A stretch of 64,000 bases of DNA from Tethya wilhelma (lineage: Eukaryota; Porifera; Demospongiae; Tethyida; Tethyidae), in contig CAXIPT010000009.1 in assembly GCA_964030475.1 (NCBI GenBank), positions 778,380-842,379 of the forward strand, written 5' to 3'. The notes under the pieces were generated by a model. The model saw only the letters and a list, made by a program, of their open reading frames with translations. It did not search any database and was not told the DNA's origin. Shown piece after piece: positions 22,018 to 33,750 of this stretch. Within the stretch, counting starts at the first letter, position 1; every line of letters starts with the position of its first letter. Position numbers and translations under genes: made by a program.

Positions 22018-22246
22018 TTGCAGTTGTTCTAGTGTTCCCTGTATGATCTAGGATGCTGTATTGTTGAATTTGTTCCTGACCTTGAATGAAAGCTTGACTC
22101 TTTATGGTCAGTGCAGCTCGATGGTCAGTAGATCGGATGATTGTAGTTAGCTAGCTAGTGGGTAATGGGTCGACAATGAATGTAACGACCATTACCCAAT
22201 GCCCCTGATCGCCGCTTTTTGCTGAGTCAGCACTATTTAGAAGACA
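22018..22246. promoter_or_regulatory. Divergent promoter with a perfect Maf recognition element
   Basis: This 229-bp gap separates the start codons of the minus-strand oxidoreductase and the plus-strand TPR gene, so both promoters must lie in or near it. TGCTGAGTCAGCA at 22220-22232 is a perfect 13-bp palindrome matching the T-MARE consensus bound by Maf homodimers and CNC-Maf heterodimers. It sits 14 bp upstream of the TPR gene ATG. No TATA box is evident. Confidence 0.6.
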
Positions 22247-23929
22247 ATGGCTACTAGCCGGGGACCACGCTCAGTGCCTCTACTGCTCTCCCTACCGGCT
22301 CTACTGTCTCTCAGACCCTCCATAACAACAGTGTGCTTCATTCAATGTCTCTTTCTCTTCTCCACTTCACAGACAGTGGGAGTAACACACTGGAAACTCC
22401 AAGGAAATGCCATTACCCCTTTGGCCACAGATCTGAGCAGCACTGCTACCCCACAACACCCCGATGACCTCTTCAGCGTTGAACTTTCCACCAAAGACCC
22501 CGAGTTCTTTGTGTTGCTACGACACACCACCAAACTACCCAGTGGTTCCTACGGTAACAGGGGGCACTCGAGACAGCCCTCCTGTCCTTCGGTCACTGTA
22601 AGGATGAATGGAAATAAGGAGACGAGTAGCTTGAGGGGTCAGAAACAGTGTGATCAGAGGGGGGCAACCACGGGGGGGCAGGAAAACGTAAAAAGACCAA
22701 GGAACCCTGACGGTTCGGGACCAATGTAGGTGTTGTAGGCACTTAGCACAACATATATCCACACACCAATGTAAATATGCCCATGCATACACTAAGGTCA
22801 CAAAGTGCTATGGAAGGAGCGCAACCTTCCCCTCTAAACTGTGGTGAACCGGTGGAATTCACCGTGTACGACTTTTTAGGCGGAATTGCTAGAAGAGGAG
22901 AACACAAGGCCTACCCTGAACCCGAAGTGGCCATGATTTTCAAGAAATCTGACACAGACACTGCTGTGGATCTTTTTGAAGTGGAGATGGGCTTAAGAAA
23001 AGCCTACCAGGAGGTATATTTACTGTATACAGTAGAACCTCCGATAGTGGACCCTCCAAGTAGGTACACTGTGTTTTAACCTCTCAACAAAGGATAATTC
23101 TTGGTTCCCAAAAATTCCAATTCCCTTTTGTACCAATACAAACAGGACCTCTGAGAAGAGGCAACCTCTCTACAAAGGACAAATAAGCCAAATTTATACT
23201 GTCCCCAAAGTGTCCTTTGTTCGGAGGTTTCACTGTACACGCACAAACATGGGGCAGACTATCCAATGGCAGACTATCCATGGTCCATGAGTGACTTCCA
23301 TTTTACTTTATTAGGGAATATTAATTCTGTGCCTTCAACATAGAATGATCTAGCTGTAATAACTTAAATATGTGACAGAAGCCAATAGTAAATAAAAATG
23401 AACAACAGAAGCCAATTTAAAATTAAATTTCAATTTTTGTTCGTGCCTCCTTATTGTATAGAATCCTGAGTCCCTGACAGTACTCAATCAAATTGGCAAC
23501 TTTTGGCGGATCAAAGGAAACACACAACTAGCGATAGAGTGCTTTCGAAAAGCCCTCTCCATCTCTCCAGATCATCCCGATCTACTCCTCAACCTAGCCA
23601 GAGTGCTCTTCAATCTAAAATTCTACGACAATGCCGTCTTTCTAGCAAAGCGATCGCTGCACATGAAATCATCCGATCATCATGCCTGGCTCCAATATTT
23701 CACACTTGGCGAGGTCTATAAAGCGCTGGAAAAGTACGAAGAAGCTGCTGTCTACTTTAAGAAGAGTCTTGAGCTCAATCCCGGTCTTCACGTTGCGGAG
23801 ATGCACCTGCGTGAGCTAGGTCTTGATCAGCACCACTCCGTGAACGCCTACACTGTGCTCATTATTTGTGCTCTCATCTGTATAGTACTGGGGATGATCT
23901 ATTATCTCATTGGTGCAATGAGTGGATGA
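22247..23929 (+). CDS. TTC17-like TPR protein with signal peptide and C-terminal membrane anchor
   Basis: Three exons (22247-22725, 22797-23013, 23462-23929) join in phase to 387 aa. A hydrophobic N-terminus (PLLLSLPALLSL through VCFIQCLFLF) acts as a signal or anchor. VTHWKLQGNAI and HPDDLF recall the start of TTC17 (THW, HPHDL). From about residue 232 there are three TPR units: NPESLTVLNQIGNFWRIKGN, ALSISPDHPDLLLNLARVLF, and WLQYFTLGEVYKALEKYEEA with SLELNPG. A membrane segment (VLIICALICIVLGMIYYLI) closes the protein four residues before the stop. Human TTC17 is about three times longer and lacks this anchor, so this is a reduced relative or a separate TPR family. AATAAA lies at 24148-24153. 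TTC17 is linked to actin and ciliogenesis (family knowledge); function here is unknown. Confidence 0.8.
23014..23461 (+). other. Large intron of the TPR gene
   Basis: The 448-bp intron holds AT-rich sequence and an imperfect inverted pair, CCTCTCAACAAAGGATAATTC (23080s) against TTGTCCTTTGTTCGGAGG-type sequence near 23210. I see no exon in it. Confidence 0.5.
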
Positions 23930-24294
23930 GACACACATACATACATATTTGGCAGCTGCACTAGCTGATGTACATGCAGCTGTTGTGTATTTAATACATG
24001 CTGCTGTGTATGTACGTGGCAGCTGGCCTGTTCAATCCCAATGCATACTGAAACGTTATATTGTTACTTCTGTTGTTCAACAAATTCATTCAATATCATG
24101 TATTTGTTACAGCTTGAATTATGTTCGACCATGTATTATGAAAAATTAATAAAGTACAATAATTAATTATTTATAATTGTAATAATAGTTGGGAAAGTGA
24201 ATTTTGGTTGGCGAACAACAAAAAAAAAACACTGCATGATTATAGTAATAATTATTACAAGAAAATCAATTAAACTGAAACAGATTTAACGGTC

Positions 24295-24817
24295 CTACGT
24301 AGGTAAGTTTGCAGAAGATGATTGTACCCACAATCTTTGATCAAAATCGACGTAGTTTCCGTTGACAATTACAAAGTTGACGTCAAAATCGACCAATTCG
24401 TGGGTGGGCACTTGCTTATACCTTATATGGAAACCACTGTGCTGTGTATTTAAATCTTCACTATGAAACTTGACAGATGTGTTCTTGTCTATGTAATACG
24501 AGATGTTGTTATAGTAACCACATAGTCGTCGCTGGTGGGGGAAATGACCATGTTCGATTTTTACATACTCCTTTTTACAAATTTTGCTCTGTACGATGTC
24601 AACGTGGGCAATTGTAATTCGAAGATGGTGGTCTGGCCAAGGCATCAGCGTCCAGAGGCAGTTCTGGTAAGGAGGGTAAGGGGAGGAATATCCTAAGGAA
24701 GTGATTTCACCCGAACTTGAGTTATGGAGCTCTTCGCAAGCTGTGTGTGTGTGTNNNNNNNNNNNNNNNNNNNNNNNNNNNNNNNNNNNNNNNNNNNNNN
24801 NNNNNNNNNNNNNNNNN

Positions 24818-24854
<37 letters not shown>

Positions 24855-25177
24855 CAAAATGTTAAGGGTATATAATTATAAGGCCTTGACAACAAGACTT
24901 AGCAGAAATAAATATCTACTCACAATGACAAGTGATTCCATCTGCATCCAGTCTGAATCCTGGTTTACAAACACAGTAAAAGGAGCCAGCTGTGTTTCGA
25001 CATCGCTGATCACATCCTCCTCTCTTCACAGCACACTCATTCACGTCAACACACGAGCGGCCATCTTTGGCCAGTGTGTAGCCTTCACGGCAGCTGCACA
25101 CGATCCCGTTGTGACTGTCAGTGAAACAATAGTGTTCACAGCGACTGGTGTTCATTGTACAAGGGGTGGGTGAGACT

Positions 25178-25229
<52 letters not shown>

Positions 25230-28200
25230 CACAATAAAACTATGTCAGTGACCCCATATAATTAGATTATATGTACCTTTCAGCTCATATTGCAGTTTAA
25301 ATCCCCTGTATCCATATGTATCATCAGAGTGAAACCGCAACACAACTGAAGCTGCACTTTGAACAGCTGCCAGCTCATCACTCAGTCCATCTCTCCCACA
25401 AAGATGTCTGTGTCCTCTCATCTCTCCTTCCTTGTCCAAGTTAAACACGTCCAAGAAATCTTTGCAGATCTTCCTGTGGTAGTCTTCTTCAATGTCTAAC
25501 TCTTTCAGAGAATATTCCACGAAGTAGCCTTCTGGTGCACTGAGCTTCCAGACACAGTCACTGTGTGGGAGATAGTTGTCAGGGTAACCAGGACTGGTGA
25601 TCGTTTGAGGTGTGTTCAGGGAGTTAATTGGATTAAGTGTGAAGTAACCGCCACAAGTGTCTAAAGGGAAGAAATGTGGAGGAGAGAGAGAGAAAGAGAG
25701 AGCGAGAAGACATTAATGTGTATTGCAGTACATGTGTTTTTATTGCCGTTATCGGGTATCAAGTTCCAAACAGATAAACAACAACATTGCTGTTAAATTG
25801 AATAATCGTCAATCAGTGCATTCACGACAATTTAATAAGTCAATAGCTTTAAAATTTGATCTCAACAAGAAAATAATTTAACCGTCTCTTGTCCATTCAA
25901 CCACCAATTTTCGCCATGGAGCCCACATCCAATAGCTGAAAAATACTTACTAATTTTGCTTCGAATTCTCTAGCTGAGTAGGGCATGCGCAACTTTCAAA
26001 GTACATGCTTACATTACATACAATGTATTCTGAATGTGAATATAAAGGATCATATGTACACATGTAGCTGCTTGGCATGCCACAAGTTGATTTGGTACCA
26101 GGCGCTTGCACATACAGGTAGCTTCTCTACAGAATCTGAGACTAAAATAACAATAGCACTACAATGGGTATGCATGACGATGATATTAAATTTTATTGTT
26201 TATTAGCACCCATATATACTAGTATGTTATCTGAGCACGTATCAGTGTAGATGGACATGATATCAAAACCACAAGTATGTACAAGTGCAAGGAAAGGCAT
26301 TCAAAATACGCTCGGAATCCTATTTATTGGAATTTTTTCTGATTAATTTAATCTTACCAACACAAAACAGTAAAGGATTTGATTTCAAAATTGACTTCAC
26401 AACAAATAGTTTATCCGTTTACTCACTGTTGCATAATTCACGAAGTGACAAATCAGTGGTTTCTTCTGAAGCACTCGATTGCTGACCTATGACCTCTGGT
26501 CCAAGAAGATTCGTATCAGTAATTTCTATCTTTTGGTTACCATGGCGACTGTCGTCATTTCCAACCAGCTGTTGAATGATGAGGTTAAGTGAGTGGAGGT
26601 TGGATGTACAACTATTGTCCAGGATGACGGCTTGCATTCCGTGACCTCTGTGACCTCTCGATGAGCAACACCTACATGTGTACAAGCATTGACATGTGTT
26701 GATATGACTACTTGATTGTGGGTTGCGCATGAGCAAAACTAGTATGACATTGTACTGTTTATTTTATCTAATTTTAGCTTGCGTGTAATTTATTATCTTT
26801 GCGTGCCACATATGAATGGATTAATTATCTTCACCATTTGATGTATTAATTGACAGAACCATTCTGGTCATGCGTGCATGCATGTAGATGTACTTGATAA
26901 ACAATGGTAACCAAAGCAACAAAACAACTACCGTGGAGCCAACAAGACTGGACATCATTCCTTCTCTCAACATTACACGTCAAAATTAAGCCTACCAAGC
27001 TTTGTCTGAGTCTATACAAACCCAATTATACTTGAATTACAAACTCTTTGCACTCAAAGACATTGCTATGGAGATTGCCATAGAAACGTGATTGTAACAT
27101 GTAGTGAATAAGTGATGAAAGCTGCTGCACGATTGTGTTCACAAATCACAACATGGTCTTGGGATTCCATTTTGAAATATTTGAGGGAAAATTGATCGGC
27201 TTAAGGTGGCTTGAAATAACCTGATCTGTGTACATTGTTCAGGATGAAGTTACATGCTGAACCATTTGACTTTGATTTATGTTAGCAATTATGCTTCAAA
27301 TCCAACAAAGCAATACATCTTTGTACAAACATTTGATTGCCTTTGGAAGTATAAAGGCTTTAGCAAAGAAGCTTTTACTATCAGACACACTGTCTAGCTG
27401 GAAGATCAATCTAAGGACACCTGTTGTGCAAGCTGCAACATGCAACTGGACTTTAAAAACGATCGATCAGACTGATTCCGCCAGGGTAGGACTTTCTCAA
27501 GGAATTGAATTTTGTCCTAACTGCCTAGCTCTTTGACAAATGAAATTAAGTTTGTACAATTACAGACTATAATTAAACTGTGGTTAGTTTGAAAAACAGA
27601 TCAAATTATGTTTGTGAATGAAAATTAAGGTCATTAAGTGTTTTGATCTCACATACAACACGCACACACACATACTCTAAGTGGTTAACCTGAACTTAAC
27701 CACAGAGCAATTAAAGTGCTTCATCATCAATTATCCATGATGCAGATGTATACAGTAAGCTAACTACTTGCACGAGTTGTACCTAGTGTGCACGTGTCTA
27801 TGAATAGTAGTATATTAGTATATCCATGATTCTCTGCTCCAATGCCTGCAAGTTCAAGTAGCTCAGTGGTAAGAGATGTTGGACTAGAATTCAAATATGG
27901 TTCAATCCCAGCTAGATCTCAAGATTTTTTCCAATGTTTTGTGTGCAAACATGTTCATGTTACTTGAACACGCATGAATTTGGAGAGCCATTATGTGTGC
28001 ATGCAAGCTAAGCAATCTCCTAAGGTACAGTAAAGCTCACTTGTTTCCAGATTCAAACTGGACGTAGTCCTGTTGGTTTGTTTGTGGGATGAAGATGACG
28101 CAGGAGCTGTTCTCCCAGTAGTGCATAGACTGAGTCAGCGTTACTCTTGTAGCAGCTGCAGTTGTATGTGTGTGTGTGTGTGTGTGTAAGTGCATTCATG

Positions 28201-28910
28201 CAGAGAGCTCAAACACTCCTAGCCTATAGCGTAATAATGTCATGATCAGCAAACAGCTGGAGTATGTAGTCAATTGAAATTCATTTTTAAAAGTCACATT
28301 AATGATGTGCTAAAGAGTACGTGGCATGTAGCTACTCACACATCACATGCTTAACATTCGACAACTACAACTACTTCTCAATAAACTTTGATAATTTGTT
28401 GGCTACAAATTATCCTCCATTAAACAATGTAACCTTTCACTCACAAAGAGTGTATTATATGATACATCCACTAGCTAAAAACAAGCATATGTTAGACAGC
28501 TACTCACGGTCTCACAACACTACATAGCTGATGTGACGTGATTGGTACTACAACACTCATGTACACTTGGAATTTTGTTTCTGTGTCATGAAGTCCTCTA
28601 GGGTAAAATGGAAATATTTGAGAAATTACTTCATTTTCAGAGAAGCAATGCAGTGTACATGTATGTTTGGTTCATGCACAAAAGTAAAATTTCTCTCACA
28701 TATAATTTATACACACATGCATGCACATATATACACACATGCATGCACATGTATCTGAAGCCTCAAGACCCACAAACAATACATATATAAGACTTTATAG
28801 ATCACGTACAACTAGCTAGCTAGTATGAATGGTTGACAGACATCATAATTTTATAGCTCAATATCCCAACATAATGAATACCTGTATTATAGTACAATTG
28901 ATACACATAT

Positions 28911-28981
<71 letters not shown>

Positions 28982-30032
28982 TTGCTGACCTTCACTGGAG
29001 GTAGTCATGCAACATACAACAAGCTCATTAAGCTGCATACCATGCATACTTTCCTCCAAGGCCAAATTAGCACTAAATATAATCATCACACGTCAATATG
29101 TATCATATTACATTACTTGAGGAGGCAATCAACAGCAGCTGCACAGGGGACCTAGCAACACATTGTGCAACATGTGCAGGAATGAATTAAAGAGGCCATA
29201 TCTTTCCAAGGTAACTGCATGTACGTCCCTTGCTCACACACTTACTACCCCCAAGTATTAATGGTTATCTATAACCCTATAACAACTGCTCTCTATATAA
29301 ATTTTGTGTTATATATGCATACATGGTTTATTGTCCTAAAGCCATTGTGTATGTTACTATGGTGCATGTGTGGAATATCAATAATTTCGTTTAAGATATT
29401 TCATAGTGAAATTCATGAGACATTAAACGCTCGCACCAAGCAACTGACAAGATTCACATGCACAAAGGTATGCTCCATTTGGTCAAAGAGAGAGAGCTCT
29501 TTCTTCTAGTATAGAAGTTCATAACTCAATCTACCAGCTGCAATATATAATGTACCTTTAGCACAAATTTTTTGATCTCTATCTCATGGGTGGATTCATA
29601 TCTTCCAACAGAAGGTGAACAGCTTTACAAAACCAAACCTACTTTATAATACATTGATATTGCCATGGTGACAAGATACTATCAACAGACAGAGAGTCTG
29701 GGCTATGCTTTAAATTAAAGAATGTGAGGAGGTCATTTTTATCCCAATCTCCATTGGCACTGATTGCAACGCACACCACGCACACATACACACACACATT
29801 GAGTCAAATATGACTTCCTTATGATACCGTGTGTGTTCTTAATGATGTGAGTGCAGGGTATTGTGTAGTGAAATAGCTTTTAAGTAAACACCCGGAATTT
29901 TACGGGAAAACAACTGAGTAATACTTCATAACTTTGTACATGAAATATGACTTTTTAACTTGTTGGAGTATGTACTCTTAACAACAAACATTAATGCAAC
30001 AGGCATTAGCTTTTTGGAACACTTACACACAC

Positions 30033-30071
<39 letters not shown>

Positions 30072-31091
30072 TGCACCAGATGAACAAGTACTAACACGTT
30101 TTAGTTTGTCCATCTCACAAATTAATCTTAAAACATAATGTTAATAATATTATCATTAAACAAGCTTTCTCTTACCACTGATCTGGCTGCTAACCGCATA
30201 AGGAATAACACCCTTAGGCCATTTCTTTACAATTTGATCACTTTGAGCATCATCTGTGACAACAAAACAAAAGAAAATAATTATTAATACGTTTCCTCCT
30301 TTGAAATTTATTTAATTACAGATTCATTTAAATAAACATATGTGCAATAAATATGCATTGGATCTTGATTAACCTGCCTGCACATATACACATATAACAG
30401 GACATAATGTTATTATATAATTCATGTTGACAATTGTTTATACCCCCAGTTCTCGTGATTTGAAATGTAAAATTCACAGCTTTTCATTACATTCTTCAAA
30501 TTCCTTTGTAATTTTGTATTCCAGGTACAGTACAGTCCAGGAGAGTCACTGACTTGTCCATAAACTGGTGTTGAATGAATTCACGTCTATACCGTTGCCA
30601 TGCTTGACCGAACAAGCTGTGAATACACGCATGAGCGACTCTGGCATGGTGAAAATAATTGCACTGATTGCAAGCAGCATGTGACAGTGATTATGGGTGT
30701 TCAATGATGTAAGCCATTTCTTACAGACACTGCTGACTACATTTTAATTTGTTGGGTGCAGCAACTTGTTCTAGTCAAAGCAATTATTAAATACTGACCA
30801 ACATGAATAAACAATAGACAGTTATATATTTTTGTTTGTTCAGTCATTTGGTCTGGCAAAGGGCTTTAAAAAAAAAAAAAACTCTTATACTTAATTCAAA
30901 ATATTTTTAGCCCATCTATAATGAATTTAAACATGTATTTCTGCAGCCGTAACAAATTATACACATACAATCAACTTACCCGCGCCTCCACACACGTACA
31001 ATCCGCTGTTTCCTTTCATCGGCGCACAGAATCCAACCGTGAGTATCATACACGCTGAGAGCGCGACAAGAAGGTTTCCACTAGTACCCAT
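24295..31091 (-). CDS. Secreted tolloid-like protein with degenerate, catalytically dead astacin domain plus CUB-EGF-EGF-CUB
   Basis: Seven minus-strand exons (31091-30980, 30253-30176, 28155-28041, 26671-26427, 25660-25277, 25175-24924, 24740-24295) join in phase to 543 aa. Residues 1-23 form a signal peptide ([19 protein letters not shown]). Residues ~38-183 are astacin-like: [25 protein letters not shown], then [16 protein letters not shown] and DNSC, closely matching BMP1/tolloid. Where tolloids carry HExxHxxGxxH, this protein reads [18 protein letters not shown], so the zinc ligands and catalytic Glu are absent. The downstream ~100 residues with the Met-turn are replaced by ~40. CUB1 follows (TCGGYFTL to FKLQYELK), then two EGFs (second calcium-binding, [12 protein letters not shown]), CUB2 (SCEELHNSS to GFHIRYKQ) and a 30-residue tail. 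It is probably extracellular and non-proteolytic. Alternative: misassembly of one exon, unlikely because all phases fit. Confidence 0.88.
24743..24853. repeat. (GT)n microsatellite with a 63-base assembly gap
   Basis: GT repeats flank an N run at 24755-24817. On the minus strand the tract is (CA)n ending in the acceptor of the last exon of the astacin/CUB gene (24740). Confidence 0.95.
25176..25227. repeat. (GT)n microsatellite at a minus-strand acceptor
   Basis: Read on the minus strand this is (CA)n followed by CCAG, the acceptor of the EGF exon (25175-24924). Confidence 0.9.
27850..27935 (+). mobile_element. tRNA-derived SINE copy 2
   Basis: AGTAGCTCAGTGGTAAGAG (A box), GGTTCAATCCCAGCTAG (B box) and the tail ATCTCAAGATTTTTTCC match the copy at 6045. 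It lies in an intron of the astacin/CUB gene, opposite to the gene strand. Confidence 0.75.
28910..28977. repeat. (CA)n microsatellite
   Basis: About 33 uninterrupted CA units in the 2-kb intron 28156-30175 of the astacin/CUB gene. The rest of that intron shows no exon that I can support. A second CA tract lies at 30026-30069. Confidence 0.9.
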
Positions 31092-31363
31092 TCTTCTCCT
31101 CTTGCTTGAAACTGCAGTAGTTTACTTCGATTGCGAGCTGAAGGTTTTTACTAGCCTGCAGTGGCACTTGCAAGTTATATGTACCTGTTCCAGCCAGCCA
31201 CGCCCATCGTGCGTTCAACGCCCACTCGTGAACGTGATGTCATGCACACATCGCGATATATTAGGGTTGCGCATGCGTACGGGACATGCATGCGCAGCGC
31301 CGAGCTAGTTTCACTTTTTGATGACTATACCTTTACCAGATACATGTGACTGCTCGTTTGATC
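31092..31363. promoter_or_regulatory. Divergent promoter between the astacin/CUB gene and GTF2H2, with NRF1-like sites
   Basis: A 272-bp spacer separates two divergent start codons. It is the most CpG-rich stretch nearby and holds TGCGCATGCG at 31268-31277 and GCATGCGCAG at 31288-31297. Both match the core of the palindromic NRF1 site (TGCGCATGCGCA), a motif typical of housekeeping bidirectional promoters. Confidence 0.55.
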
Positions 31364-33750
31364 ATGGACGAAGAAGATGATAGTATACAAAAACCATGGG
31401 AAACAGAATACGAGAGAACTTGGTAAGACTAAGTATAGTACCTCAATACTGATTTAAATTTATTGGATACTCTGATAGGCCTAATCATGCTTGTGTTTTT
31501 ATATATTTCACACAGGGAAGTCATCCAAGAAGATGCAGAAGGTCACCTCCACTCCACAGCTGATGATGAAGCTTACAAAGCTAAGAGAAGGAGACTCTTT
31601 GAGAGGCCAACTTCAGTGCGCTTAGGAATGGTATGTATGATCACATGGTAATCACATGATACATAATATTATATGGATCCAATTTCAGATGCGTCACGTG
31701 TTCCTGGTTATAGACGCCTCTAGGGCGATGATAGATAAAGATCTCAAGCCAGATAGGCTGGCTTGCTCTCTCAAAGTCTTGGAGAACTTCTTGACAGAAT
31801 TCTTTGATCAAAATCCTATATCTCAGGTATCAATGTGATGTGACTGACTGGGGCACAGTTTGAGCCATATTTTGGCCAAAGAAGGTTACATGGAGCCGGG
31901 ATTAGTACCATTGCAATCAGCTCAAAGAGAACTTTCAAGTAATATCTATTTTGATGTAGGTTTGATTTTGACCCAAAATCAGAAAAAAAGTGTGGGATAT
32001 AGTCAGGGGATTTTATCAAATTTGGCCATTTTGGCTTCCAACACAAAAACTAACAAAATAGATATCATTTGACAGCTCTCTTTTAGCTGATCACAATGGT
32101 GCAAGTCCCAGCTTCTTACGACCTTCTTAGACTGAAATAATGGATGAGAAAATCAAGATCCATACCATGATGAAAATTGAAGAACTTAAAACCAGTACAT
32201 CTCAATCCACGAAGGTCGTATGAAGCTGGGACTTGCACCATTGAAATCAGCACAAAGAGAGCTTTTAAATGATATCAATTTTGATATAGGTTTGATTTTG
32301 ACCCAAAATCAGGAAAAAAGCGTGGGCTATATTATATAGTCGGGATTTTATCAAATAATTATTTGGCCATTTTGGCTTCCAACACAAAAACTAACAAAAT
32401 AGATATCATTTGAAAGCTCTCTTTGAGCTGATCACAATGGTGCAAGTCCCATTTTTGTGTGATCTTCCTAGACTGAGATATTAATGTGATTGAGTATTGG
32501 ATAACTCCTTACCAGTGAATCTAGTACTCTAACATCATGTCAAAGTCAGCTGACTCCTCTCCATTCAACACACACTAACAATGGCTGCAGGTTGGTTTAA
32601 TAGTTACAAGAAAGGGAAAAGCTGAAAAAATTTCAGAGCTAAATGGTACAAGGTATTTCACTTTTTGATGCTATCATACGTATGACTGTATACCTCTTTT
32701 GTCTCCATTAAGGAAATCCCCGTGTCTTAGTGAAGGCTCTTAAACAGATCGGAGAATGTTCCGGTGATCCTTCACTTCAAAACTCATTGGAGATGGCTGC
32801 AAGAGCACTCCGGTATTAAGTATACCCTCAGGCATTTAGTGACATTTATTCATCAGAATTTTGTTAATTCTTTAGGCATGTCCCTAGTCACGCTAGTAAA
32901 GAGGTGTTGGTTGTCATGGGAGCCCTCTCTTCTTGTGATCCTGGAAACATCTTTGACACGATTGAAGTGAGTGAAATGGTTTTGCAATAGTTTCAAACTT
33001 CCTTGAGTTCTAGCTACCTATATACTGATCAAGCAAAACTTCTAGAAGTTCACACCATCAGCAGCTGTTTCCATTTCTCGTTGCTAGGAGCTATCCAAGC
33101 AGTCTGTCAGATGTTCTGTGGTTGGGTTGTCCGCTGAGGTTCGGCTGTGCAAGACAATATGCCAGAAAACTCTAGGTGGTGTCTATTCTTGCTTGGAATG
33201 AGTGGTTGTCATGGTGATATTGTGTAAATGATTAAACCACAGGTACTTACAGTGTCATTCTCGATGGAACACACTTTAGAGATGTCTTACTGCAGCATTG
33301 TAGGCCGCCACCTGCAAAGGTGTGTGTGTGTGTGTGTAGCCTTTTTTCTCTTTCATTTAAATTCTTTTCTTCTTTTCCTTTGCACATGCCACAGGCCAAT
33401 ACAGAAGCTACCATGATCAAAATGGGTATGTACAGACTGATTCTTTAATAAATTAAAATTAGCCAAGGGGTCAATGATTCAATTCTATGTAATGAGAAAG
33501 CTATAATAACCTATGTGAGATGAAACTTGGGAATTTTGCTGCTGTTTTTTTTTGTTTTTTTTTTTATTGCATTTCAGGTTTTCCAAAGCACCTAATGAAC
33601 AGTCCATTGTCAGCTTGTCTTTGGTAAGACTGAAGTCCATTGTCATGATGATATCCCGGCATGAACCTTAATTGCTTGTTCTGTTCTCATAGTCACTTAG
33701 ATCAAAGATCCACTGAGCACATTACATCATCCGGATACTTTTGCCCAAGA
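31364..33750 (+). CDS. GTF2H2: General transcription factor IIH subunit 2 (p44/Ssl1), C-terminal part not found
   Basis: p44 is a core TFIIH subunit that activates the XPD helicase in transcription and nucleotide-excision repair. Eleven exons (31364-31422, 31516-31630, 31689-31826, 32591-32645, 32713-32812, 32876-32966, 33088-33175, 33243-33319, 33395-33425, 33578-33623, 33693-33750) join in phase to 286 codons. Start: [20 protein letters not shown]. The VWA-like domain is complete: [83 protein letters not shown]. It then reaches SGYFCPR, the first zinc-finger cysteine. Human p44 has ~110 more residues (C4 finger and RING-like part), and I find no exon for them downstream. The donor after 33750 is good (GTAAGC), so splicing onward is expected. 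Confidence 0.9.
31868..32138. mobile_element. Long-TIR MITE copy 6
   Basis: It lies in GTF2H2 intron 31827-32590 and belongs to the first subfamily (TTGATTTTGACCCAAAATCAG, TTTGGCCATTTTGGC in the centre). The left end is eroded (ATATTTTGGCCAAAGAAGG); the right end is CGACCTTCTTAGACTGAAAT. Confidence 0.85.
32199..32479. mobile_element. Long-TIR MITE copy 7
   Basis: Lies 60 bp after copy 6 in the same intron and orientation. It starts ATCTCAATCCACGAAGGTCG and ends GATCTTCCTAGACTGAGAT, with two small internal insertions. The paired arrangement mirrors copies 1 and 2 in VPS13D, including a similar linker (ATCAAGATC, AAAACCTCAAACCA/AACTTAAAACCAG). Confidence 0.87.
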
